Assembly: GCA_030669595.1 (NCBI GenBank) | Contig: DAOVDG010000004.1 | Location: 1 to 37,638, forward strand | Origin: Candidatus Thorarchaeota archaeon | GTDB lineage: Archaea > Asgardarchaeota > Thorarchaeia > Thorarchaeales > Thorarchaeaceae | Direction of reading: 5' to 3' | DNA length: 37,638 bases | Shown: piece by piece, positions 15,601-22,865 of the stretch | How positions within the stretch are numbered: position 1 is the stretch's first letter | Layout of the letters: each line of letters starts with the position of its first letter | The notes under the pieces: generated by a model | Told to the model about the DNA's origin: nothing | The model's input: only the letters and a program-made list of their open reading frames with translations | The model's database searches: none | Position numbers and translations under genes: made by a program

Positions 15601-16411
15601 ATACACATGTAAGCGTGACAGAATATCTCTGTTTGATTGCAGTAGAGATGAATGTACCAACCTGTGATGCATCAATCGAAGGCGCCACTCGGGGGATTCC
15701 CGAAACAAATGTGAGTGACTGAAGCATCCTGTCATCATGAACCAATGCCGAAGGCTCTCTTAACGAGTCTATGTGATGTACTATTTCAGCCGCTCCTTTC
15801 AGCTTGTCTTCTCCTAGTTGGTGCACCTCAACCCCATTCAAAGAGGCTAGAAGAATTGCTTCCGTTCGTGTGGCTTCTCGCTTCAAAATCTCTTTCATCT
15901 CTGCTAGATTCCTTCCAGATGCTGTAATGAATAACCGCAGGAATGGTTCCCCTCTCTCCACTCCCATCTCGTATGCCATGGAAACTCTACTATCCAATCC
16001 TGCACGTAGTGCCAAAAGCATGGATGTGTTATACATAGGCTTCTTGCCCGGATCAACAACAATTGAGCTAGGCACAGAAGCAAGTCCCAGTACGCAAGTC
16101 ACAACAACATGCCTATCCAGCTGAATAACGAGAAATTTCTCGTCGATAAAAACTGACAATTCATCATTGCGGATTTTTTCAATGGTCAATAACCCACCTG
16201 AAAGGACTGGCAGTGCGCAAACAATGATCTCGACAGTCAGTTTCAAAGGCACTGGCGGCTGTTGGATAAGACCAATAAGAGGTAACAAATACACGACTGT
16301 CATGTAGAGGCCACATACAATCGTTCCACCTATCCACATTACTCTGACTAAAATCCACAATCCTAGATACGTGCGACTGGATACCTGTATCACATTCTCA
16401 TCTCTCTTCAT
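12662..16411 (-). CDS. Membrane-anchored VirB4/HerA-family ATPase, CedB-like, with large C-terminal extension
   Basis: 1249 aa. Residues 14-78 hold two or three membrane helices. A VirB4-like region follows, then the ATPase core: Walker A GATGTGKT at 456-463, a strand with WWVFDIKG, Walker B HHVVVLEEAS at 671-680, and VIVVSTRPN as the sensor/glutamine-loop region. This is the plan of VirB4 and of archaeal CedB, which power conjugation and DNA import at the membrane. Residues about 800-1249 are an extension I cannot name. It seems to contain winged-helix-like segments and a CxxC (ACRICG) near the end. A VirB2-like gene lies 3.3 kb downstream. Substrate (DNA or protein) is not shown by the sequence. 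Starts at ATG 16411 (MKRDEN). Confidence 0.82.
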   Translation of the reverse strand: MKRDENVIQVSSRTYLGLWILVRVMWIGGTIVCGLYMTVVYLLPLIGLIQQPPVPLKLTVEIIVCALPVLSGGLLTIEKIRNDELSVFIDEKFLVIQLDRHVVVTCVLGLASVPSSIVVDPGKKPMYNTSMLLALRAGLDSRVSMAYEMGVERGEPFLRLFITASGRNLAEMKEILKREATRTEAILLASLNGVEVHQLGEDKLKGAAEIVHHIDSLREPSALVHDDRMLQSLTFVSGIPRVAPSIDASQVGTFISTAIKQRYSVTLTCVFSSAKAGRERRRMEGEWKNIRAKELRNEDSLADHATKRKLLDQHERIQGDSGWFYNSVYVLAKAKDATELERVTNGVNGLVASIWGGEGNISLKKRRIRGRTACRFLTRRHLKRQKIHVSSLVGYVNTPVQQLPVITAIMAPVFPVPLRELIENELIIGKTIYGGRRISDIGIRSEWLREHVAVLGATGTGKTNLVKKLMLELSLKTDVPWWVFDIKGSEYVDLAGWDSNILILSPGEDASFVMDLLDTEMDSSEVDAHATFTILRELMNERGLSSELSPAMEKLLRESVMELAKSRRKTKSVQALNQIISKLAGNDRFGNMTRDALLNRLEILSREPLGSILKGGPKTLKISTLLNKRVIFDMRHVARVGGMDAVRILYNLVAKRIFDSAMKRGIRLGLHHVVVLEEASNLVPESYTRHSAADVTTGESMVMLQRATGQGVIVVSTRPNISSNILANTATKITFRLPYDSSIGAKYMALNAEQEEYLKLLKCGRALIHVPNSSTFEIATNLFVPISETSGQDARETVTQRCEKAVFDVVVNETCNITKPECVVFDRLGELANHVVAFLASRDMATEIEIKSILMALDSQFAENDIAEIIRDFVSLGTIAREALSLVPGGFVFTLPGRELEAVKDVIMDYIIQRLDSVHHFEYQKLDSNGAQLIVGNHAILILPNHLKASSIESVLEQIGVCMSELGNDINKLVVVVRGSIAAAKLRELTDRSEAFDDVTVISAFPSSLNKVVDELVHGRPHRSEMVKEQPGVVVSFSKSEKIDLRGAVHDVGSATSRAVQMRLWFGLIEDFVGLSDGHVAWDALLEFIETTALQSLKGRSAPMCVEEGKRALTELLADEVLVALRVGGKKRYTEFKKGLWIVNSSVLGNLKKKAVNLLIGEIGKQNGSVSQGHEYYDFCVGKKSYVVFPTQQQLNTLLNLHSDLACRICGSTQVICLLTAAEYLDDSVIVPANLTMKTMDDAIAEMLI

Positions 16412-16682
16412 CTTATTCTAAGCTGTGTGATAGAGCTAACTCATCCGTTGCGGATGACAATACCCAATTCCTTCAGCATAGATATGCGGTCAGTTCATGG
16501 TTTCAGACTTCTCCATAAGAACTCCCCCCAGTTATCCTGCAATCTGGCTCACTGAGAAAAAGCACAGTAACGGTAGGAGGTTAATAGCCCCAGTTCATGA
16601 CCCACATCAGAGTGATCTACACCTGCTGCTTCGTACCAGAGTAAGAAAAGCACAGGCAAACGGAGATCAAAACACAAATCGA

Positions 16683-16687
16683 GGAGG
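16683..16687 (+). promoter_or_regulatory. Shine-Dalgarno site for the first Ig-like surface protein
   Basis: GGAGG 8 nt before TTG 16696. It supports the TTG as the start of a signal peptide. The 284-bp gap 16412-16695 otherwise shows nothing I can assign. Confidence 0.65.
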
Positions 16688-16695
16688 AATCTATC

Positions 16696-18663
16696 TTGAG
16701 AAACAGTGCAGTTCCCTTGCTGATTGTTCTGGCTGCCATTCTTCTTCTCTTCTTATGCAGCGTGCCTACCGTTTCTGCTGAAGACGAAACTGTTGTTTCC
16801 AGAGGCGAAACCATAAACATTACTGCTCAGTTACTGCAAAATGGGACCTATGGCGACCCAGTTGTCCACCAGAGGATAGAATTCTTCGATCAGACCCACG
16901 ATTCGTTTCTTGGTTCCAACATGACCGATTCAAATGGCTTTGCACACATCGATTGGCCTCTCCCCTCCGGATATCCACTGGGTTTCATGATGATTAATGC
17001 AACTTTTCGCGGCAATCAATCGCTTTCACTATCGCCTTCTTGTCAGTGGATGCCACTTACAGTTGTTTCGTCAACAACAATGGAGATTCAAGTCGAGGAC
17101 AGTGACTTGGCGCCAGGCGACAATCTATCCCTCATAGTCCACCTGCTTGACGACATGAACGAACCACTTTCAAACGCCTGTCTTATGGTAGTCAGTGACT
17201 CTCTACTACTTGGTTCTGGCATCACCAATGACACTGGCTATGTTAGTATCTCTTTCCATTGTAACACTTCTTGGGCACAGCTGGGTGCGAATACTGTTAC
17301 TGTTATCTACGAAGGGAACTTGGCAGCCTTTCAAGCAGGCGCAGAATCATCTTTTTCCGTGACATTAGAGCAGATTGCAACCTTCATCGAACACGATTAT
17401 GCTCTATCTGATATTGTTACTTTGAACGATTCGATTACTCTTGCCATCACGCTTTGGGCTAACGAGGAAACATTGCCTAACTTCCTCATGATGGCGTCGC
17501 TTGATGGCGCAACACAGTCCTCGATAACGACCAACGGCTCAGGCGTAGCAACTCTTGATCTACAAGTCAATGAGGCAATCTCTCTGAATGATCATACACT
17601 GACAATTGAATACATGGGAACTGACCGATACTGCACTTCAATTCTTCAGATTCACTTTTTTGTCACAAGCCCTGCACTGATGGAAATACTCTTGCCAGAG
17701 TACATTATCACTGGGGCTGAAATTGAGATTTCAGTAAAGGTGCGGGACATTCTGGATCGACCGATTCCCAATGTATCCATTACAATCCTCGATACACTAA
17801 CTGAAGAAGCAGTTACAAAACCCGTGATTGGTAACAACAACCCAACTCTGCTTCTTCTACCTATAACAGGACCCAGAGGAACTAGGGAATTCGTCGTTAT
17901 TGTCAATGAGGCACCATACATCACGAATGGAACTCACCGATTTAGTGAAACAGTATGGTTTCGTCCTACATTGTCACTTAATCAGAGCAACATTATGGGA
18001 TTTGCATCCCCTCGACAGGAGATATCACTTGTAGTCCATCTTATCAACGACAATACCAACTATTCCAACAAACTAGTGGAAGTCTACTCGATTGATAATA
18101 CTCTCGTTACACAGTCGATGACCAATCAGGATGGCATTGCGACCATGGCTTTCTTGGCACCTTCCAGTGAAGGCCACTTTATTTTTCTAATTGCATGCAG
18201 CGGAAATGAATCAGCATACGAACTGTCAGTCATCTTGGAGTATAGTTTCACTGTAGCTAGATCGATACCTGTCATAATAATTTTCAATTGCCATGAGATA
18301 GTACCACAGCTCAAGGAGATACACGTTCAGCTTACTATTCAAGCGTTGAATGGGTCATTACTGAGAAGCATTCCAATAAGCTACGTATGGCTCTCAGCTC
18401 ATATGGAAATAGATAGCAGTAACGGTGGTCTCATCAGTCTGCAGCTAGCAATTCCTTCCGCACCGGGTAGCTATCTTCTATCGTACGAATCGGAAGCGTC
18501 AGATTCCCTTCAGTCATACGCAGGGTCAGTTGTAATTGTGATTGAAGATGCTGATATTTCAGCAGCTCAAGGCGTCGGAATAATCGGCCTAGCTGTCGGT
18601 TTTTGCTTGTCAATTGGCCTAGTTAGCATACCATTAATCAGACGTCGACATATATTGGCTTGA
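16696..18663 (+). CDS. Secreted, C-terminally anchored Ig-like repeat surface protein
   Basis: 655 aa. A signal peptide (LLIVLAAILLLFLCSVPTVSA, about residues 8-28) is followed by about five beta-rich Ig-like units. These share the strand pattern T-[DN]-x-x-G-x-[AV] (MTDSNGFAHIDW, ITNDTGYVSISF, ITTNGSGVATLDL, MTNQDGIATMAF). A membrane helix (GVGIIGLAVGFCLSIGLVSI) and a basic stop RRRH end the protein. Many N-x-S/T sites suggest N-glycosylation outside the cell. It is presumably a cell-surface adhesion or envelope protein; ligand unknown. A related but differently ended paralogue lies at 22866. Confidence 0.8.
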   Translation: MRNSAVPLLIVLAAILLLFLCSVPTVSAEDETVVSRGETINITAQLLQNGTYGDPVVHQRIEFFDQTHDSFLGSNMTDSNGFAHIDWPLPSGYPLGFMMINATFRGNQSLSLSPSCQWMPLTVVSSTTMEIQVEDSDLAPGDNLSLIVHLLDDMNEPLSNACLMVVSDSLLLGSGITNDTGYVSISFHCNTSWAQLGANTVTVIYEGNLAAFQAGAESSFSVTLEQIATFIEHDYALSDIVTLNDSITLAITLWANEETLPNFLMMASLDGATQSSITTNGSGVATLDLQVNEAISLNDHTLTIEYMGTDRYCTSILQIHFFVTSPALMEILLPEYIITGAEIEISVKVRDILDRPIPNVSITILDTLTEEAVTKPVIGNNNPTLLLLPITGPRGTREFVVIVNEAPYITNGTHRFSETVWFRPTLSLNQSNIMGFASPRQEISLVVHLINDNTNYSNKLVEVYSIDNTLVTQSMTNQDGIATMAFLAPSSEGHFIFLIACSGNESAYELSVILEYSFTVARSIPVIIIFNCHEIVPQLKEIHVQLTIQALNGSLLRSIPISYVWLSAHMEIDSSNGGLISLQLAIPSAPGSYLLSYESEASDSLQSYAGSVVIVIEDADISAAQGVGIIGLAVGFCLSIGLVSIPLIRRRHILA

Positions 18664-18673
18664 GAGAAAGAGG

Positions 18674-18751
18674 TGGTGCTCCGGCCGGGATTCGAACCCG
18701 GGTCGGGGGATCGAGAGTCCCCCATGCTGGGCCGGACTACACTACCGGAGC
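18674..18751 (-). tRNA. tRNA-Glu (CTC)
   Basis: Minus strand: acceptor stem GCTCCGG/CCGGAGC, a T arm with GGTTCGAATCC, and anticodon stem GGGGA/TCCCC closing loop CTCTCGA, giving anticodon CTC (reads GAG). Discriminator A and an encoded CCA (18674-18676) end it. No intron. A CCTTATTTG box about 45 bp upstream may be its promoter. Confidence 0.95.
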
Positions 18752-18914
18752 CATCCTAATCGAGTCCGAAGCGCGAAACCTCTCCAACTACAAATAAGGC
18801 TTTCCCACGAACAGAAACATTTTCATTCCGAAATGCAATTATTGCTGTATATCTGATGCGGGCTGAAACAGGGCGTGTGGCTCCATGAGAACGCTGCAGT
18901 TACGCAAGTGGAAT

Positions 18915-19121
18915 CTATGGGACCAGCCCAGTAAAATCACTCCAGCTACTCTCCAAAAGCTGAAGAAGGCTGGTGACTACATCTTGAGCCCAACCAGTGG
19001 CTTGCAGGATTACCGCGATTACGATAGAAACAGTCACTACCGCTATACCTAGTAGAAGGCTCTCTTCTACTAGTGGACCTGCATGATTATCATGAAGGAG
19101 GTCAGCATTATTAGCCATCAT
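18915..19121 (-). CDS. Small pilin-like membrane peptide
   Basis: 68 aa: short polar head, HAGPLVEESLLLGIAV, one long hydrophobic helix (LLLGIAVVTVSIVIAVIL), and an amphipathic tail. A Gly followed a few residues later by Glu at the start of a hydrophobic helix resembles Flp-type and other type IV pilins cut by prepilin peptidase, although basic residues before the Gly are absent. An AGGTG lies before ATG 19121/19118; a GTG at 19136 is an alternative. It is followed upstream on the same strand, after 115 bp, by a secretion ATPase of the type that assembles such pilins, which supports the reading. Confidence 0.5.
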   Translation of the reverse strand: MMANNADLLHDNHAGPLVEESLLLGIAVVTVSIVIAVILQATGWAQDVVTSLLQLLESSWSDFTGLVP

Positions 19122-19251
19122 CAAGCACCTAATCACTAACCTCTTTCAATGCTATTTTAACTCCTTCAAGGAATCGCATCTACTAAAGGTATGCAACAGC
19201 TGCCAAGAATTGTACAAGTTTCGGGCAACGGTTGACCTACTCTAGATATAT

Positions 19252-20937
19252 CTAAACCATATCGTGCTCACCGCACCACAATTCTTTGACCAGTGAAGTC
19301 ACCGAGTCAATAGTAGCTTCCTCAAGTGCAAATCTAAGGCCTTCTGTCGCCTTCTTGAACACCTGAGCATAATCCTTACAACTGGCATTCTGTGCACGCA
19401 GTCTGAACGCCCCGTCCTTGGCCCATCTTCTATCTTCGACTCTTGGACGTCGCAAATCGAAGACCTTGTTAAGTCCCATAAAGACCACGCCGCGATAATC
19501 AATATCTCTTCTCACTTCGACAATTTCCTTCACGTGACGTCTAGACTGTCCCGGCACTGGCCTGTCAAGTGTAACTATGATGTCCATTAAGGCGATGCTA
19601 GATGAATCAACTTTGTGTCCTATGGTCCAACGAGATATGAGACTTGCCGCCGAGTCGCTGTGACATGTCTGAATTGTGCGAAGTCCTGCTGCGACCGCTT
19701 GAAACAACGCCTGGCTATGTTCAGCTGTCTGAATCTCACCTAGAATCAGATAGTCAGGGGACCGGTGCAAGCTCTTTACTATCTCAATGCTCTTGTCAGA
19801 TTGTCTACTTTTCTCATCCACCGGATCGACTTTAATCCTGACCTGATGGTGTCCTCCAAACAACCTACTCTCAACAGCATCCTCGATGTAGATCTTTCTC
19901 CAAGTGATTGGTGTAATCATATCCAGTGCATTCAACAAAGTAGTCTTGCCAGAACCTGGCCCTCCAGTAATAGTGATGTTGAAACGTCCAGCTATGGCAA
20001 CAAGTAGTGTTGCTGCTGCGTCAACTGTCAATGTACCAATACGTATCAAATCCAAGATGGTGAATGGACTTGACCGGGCTCTTCGAATTTCAAGATGCAG
20101 ACCGTCTGGACTTAATGGTGGCACACATGCTGAAAAACGAAGAATCGTGCCGGCTATTCTCATGTCGGTTTTTAATGAAGGATTTGCTCGATCAAGATGT
20201 AGATTACTTTCTGCTCGCATCAGTGTAACAAGGCGTGACACCATCCTGTCAGTCAAAGTGAAATTTGAATGACATCGCCCAAACCTCTGATGATCAAAGT
20301 ATAGCACTGCTCCTGGCCTGTCTAGAAAGACCTCTTCGACTTCATCATCCAACAATAATGAGAAGAACAATCCCACTACAGTCATTCTATGGGCAACAAC
20401 ATCCGAAATCCTCCTCTTGGTTGATTCATTTATCTCAGGAAGTGACTCAGCGATACTTGATGAAACTTGGGATGACGCGGCACTGATTCTCTCAGAAATA
20501 CTAACTCTAAAATTCGAATTGCTATTTGTAATATCCCCAATCTTGCTAGATAATTCATGTAGAAGAGCAAGTTCAAGAGATGTTCTAACTAATGGATATG
20601 ACCTATACATAATCTGATTCTTTCCTTGCAGATAGAATAAAGCTAGATATGGCCCAACTACGTAGGCGTCTACGACATTCTGAAGACCAGACTCTTTTTC
20701 GCCTATGTACACAGACTCCCAGCCTTCAGCATGCCAAGGGGGTTCCAAGGGGAGCCTTGCGTTGTGTCCTCCAAGATGAACAAGATTTTTTTCAGTTTCT
20801 AGAAGAATTGCCTTTACTTGCTGATTTGATGTACCATGTGGAGATTCAAGTTTAGCACATATTGGAGCCGAAAAGTAACGACAGCCGCTGCATCGCGTAT
20901 TAGGACACTCTACAACGAGTATATCACGACTAGTCAT
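19252..20937 (-). CDS. Type II/IV secretion (TadA/VirB11-like) ATPase with N-terminal Cys cluster
   Basis: 561 aa. Four cysteines in residues 11-27 (CPNTRCSGC...C) could bind a metal or Fe-S cluster. An N-terminal domain (about 60-290) includes EVFLDRPG and SLKTDMRIAGTILRFSA. The motor domain has Walker A GGPGSGKTT at 325-333, Asp box IEDAVE, Walker B LILGEIQT at 397-404 and His box QTCHSDSA at 423-430. Such ATPases drive assembly of archaeal type IV pili or secretion. No FlaJ/TadC membrane partner is in the window. The downstream pilin-like gene is the likely substrate. Paralogues drive archaella, but flagellin genes are absent here. Confidence 0.88.
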   Translation of the reverse strand: MTSRDILVVECPNTRCSGCRYFSAPICAKLESPHGTSNQQVKAILLETEKNLVHLGGHNARLPLEPPWHAEGWESVYIGEKESGLQNVVDAYVVGPYLALFYLQGKNQIMYRSYPLVRTSLELALLHELSSKIGDITNSNSNFRVSISERISAASSQVSSSIAESLPEINESTKRRISDVVAHRMTVVGLFFSLLLDDEVEEVFLDRPGAVLYFDHQRFGRCHSNFTLTDRMVSRLVTLMRAESNLHLDRANPSLKTDMRIAGTILRFSACVPPLSPDGLHLEIRRARSSPFTILDLIRIGTLTVDAAATLLVAIAGRFNITITGGPGSGKTTLLNALDMITPITWRKIYIEDAVESRLFGGHHQVRIKVDPVDEKSRQSDKSIEIVKSLHRSPDYLILGEIQTAEHSQALFQAVAAGLRTIQTCHSDSAASLISRWTIGHKVDSSSIALMDIIVTLDRPVPGQSRRHVKEIVEVRRDIDYRGVVFMGLNKVFDLRRPRVEDRRWAKDGAFRLRAQNASCKDYAQVFKKATEGLRFALEEATIDSVTSLVKELWCGEHDMV

Positions 20938-21114
20938 TCAAAGATACATCCTACAACTCATCAGTCGAATAGTACTCTCTTTGATGGAGATTTAAGCACC
21001 TAGTCGAGATGATACGTCCCCCTGCTCAGTGCCACCAATCCATTCAATAGTATCACCGTATGCTGCTGAAAGCACGCTATTCACCAGCGTTGGTTCAAAT
21101 CCATCCTGACATTT

Positions 21115-22173
21115 CTAGACTGCCGTTTCTACAGGTCGAATGAGTTTCTTCATCATGCCAAAGTGATCACGAATACTGTATTCAGCAACCTGTGTTGCTA
21201 TGGATGCCAGCTTTTGAGTCAATACTGCCCGTTTACCATATTCATCGGCAATTAACCGATCGCCAGCGTAGGCTGCTGATACGGTAAAGATGAATGGATT
21301 CCGTCCCCCACGTTTCGACGCGGGAATCAACTCAAGAATTTCAAAGATTCTATCTCTAAGGGCACTCTCATAGGCCTTCGAATCCCATCCACGAAGCCTC
21401 ACCTTACCTATGACTCTTTGATTATTCATCAACATTGACAGAACTCTAGGCACATAGTCCCTTGGCTTGCGAATCTCAGGAGCATACCCCATCATAGACT
21501 TGAGTCTAAGTGCTTCTCTTACAATTGATCTTACACTCACTCTGTGTCCGCATTTCTCGAAAACATTAGCAATCTCTTCAAGTGTTATCGGTGCGCCATC
21601 TTTGAATTCCCTCACTGCCATCAAGAGGCATACTGCCATGAGCAGAATGTTGTTGGTCACCCTTCCAGAAGATTCCGAAACCATTTTCTTGTATAGGTAT
21701 GCAGTGCGATCGCGCACTTGTTCATTCAGCATCAATAGCTTTGACACATGATTCAGTGTTCTAAGAGCACGATACTTCGCCTCACTCGCTCCAATTCGCA
21801 CTTGAGTACTGTATATACTCTTCAGACGCTTGAACCTCTTCTGGCTTGCTGCGGATAGTGAATGGCCGTGTGCATCACGAAAATACCAGTCCTTGTGAAA
21901 CCCTATGTAACTGCCAAGCCCATCAACAATATGCACCCTATTACCGAGAGAAACATACATAGTTGCATCAGGAGCATCACTACGCCTTCGCTCACCCATC
22001 TGATAAGTGGGATCAACATACTTTCTCGAGATTGCAAGGCCGCATTCAGAACAGACTATGTATCCTTGACTGTGTAGCAATCGCCCGCGACAATCAGGAC
22101 AAGACCAAGACGTCAAACTCGACGATTCATTCATTCCATCAGTCAATGACCACACCCGTATCGAGTTAGGCAT
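21115..22173 (-). CDS. tfb: Transcription initiation factor B (TFIIB family), divergent
   Basis: 352 aa. A zinc ribbon near the N-terminus (CPDC ... CSEC, with GLAIS after) is followed by a linker with GLGSYIGFHKDW...GHSLSA and LKSIYS, then two cyclin-like repeats to the end. TFB recruits RNA polymerase to TATA-bound TBP. Compared with standard TFBs the segment after the ribbon is unusual (MGERRRSDAP in place of a typical EWRAF-like stretch), so this may be a specialised paralogue. ATG 22173 chosen; a TTG precedes it and no SD is present. No second TFB is visible in the window. Confidence 0.85.
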   Translation of the reverse strand: MPNSIRVWSLTDGMNESSSLTSWSCPDCRGRLLHSQGYIVCSECGLAISRKYVDPTYQMGERRRSDAPDATMYVSLGNRVHIVDGLGSYIGFHKDWYFRDAHGHSLSAASQKRFKRLKSIYSTQVRIGASEAKYRALRTLNHVSKLLMLNEQVRDRTAYLYKKMVSESSGRVTNNILLMAVCLLMAVREFKDGAPITLEEIANVFEKCGHRVSVRSIVREALRLKSMMGYAPEIRKPRDYVPRVLSMLMNNQRVIGKVRLRGWDSKAYESALRDRIFEILELIPASKRGGRNPFIFTVSAAYAGDRLIADEYGKRAVLTQKLASIATQVAEYSIRDHFGMMKKLIRPVETAV

Positions 22174-22378
22174 CAACTCATAACTGAGTTTCAGAAGGGT
22201 TCAATACGTTCACAGACACTATTCATTTACTCGAATGGACTTGCATAAAGGCAGAGTAGTTACTGATGGCCTCCTCAGAATGAGAGATTGCCGAAACTAT
22301 TCGGCACTGGCACTCCTACCTGCTAGGAATTCACTGACGAGTGGCTTGGAAATCCCATTTTGTCACCGTGCCAGATTG

Positions 22379-22744
22379 CTATAACAACATCAAATAGAAT
22401 TTGTCAGCGGCAAACATCTTCTTCTTCGCTGGCGTTGGGTTGACAAGGGTAAGGACGACCCTCAGACCGCCTATTGCTCCTACCATCTCAAAGTCACCAT
22501 TCTCTCCAATCTTGAAGATATCACCCTCTGCATAGAGCTTGCCTTTGTCTCTTCTCGCAATTGGTTTGGAATCGACAATCACCACGATGCCATCACGCAC
22601 ATTCATTTTATCACAAAGTGCTTCTGGAAGTTCCAATGTCAATTTGGCTCCTTCAGCCTTGGATACAATTCTCAGAAGCTTCAATCTCTTTGTTTCTGTG
22701 TCTTCAATCGCATCGATTGTAGCATTTTTCAACCTGACGACCAT
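22379..22744 (-). CDS. rpo8: DNA-directed RNA polymerase subunit Rpo8 (RpoG, RPB8-like)
   Basis: 121-aa beta-rich protein. The order LTLELPEAL, NVRDGIVVIVDSKPI, EGDIFKIGENGDFEMVGAIGGLRVVL and a final DKFYLMLL parallels the RPB8 OB-fold, especially the GGL-x3-L strand and the hydrophobic C-terminal strand. RPB8 is a peripheral RNA polymerase subunit shared by the three eukaryotic polymerases and found in some archaeal groups but not in Euryarchaeota. The identification rests on these patterns alone and is not certain. It stands alone between TFB (same strand) and a divergent surface protein. Confidence 0.6.
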   Translation of the reverse strand: MVVRLKNATIDAIEDTETKRLKLLRIVSKAEGAKLTLELPEALCDKMNVRDGIVVIVDSKPIARRDKGKLYAEGDIFKIGENGDFEMVGAIGGLRVVLTLVNPTPAKKKMFAADKFYLMLL

Positions 22745-22865
22745 CGCTTACTGCACTCCACGTTCCTTCAGCGTCGCACTGATGCTGAGCGGTCTTGAAT
22801 TAAACCTGTCGCTATATCAAGTGCTGTTTTTTAGGTGATATGACAACTGACGTTTGGTGTGCTGA

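Noticed and set aside
16576-16645. Short leader frame after an AGGAGG upstream of the first Ig-like gene
   Set aside because: The 15-codon frame starts 16 nt or more from the AGGAGG, too far for an SD, and has no other support.
18674-18751. tRNA-Glu as an integration (att) site
   Set aside because: No integrase and no repeated 3' tRNA fragment found elsewhere in the window.
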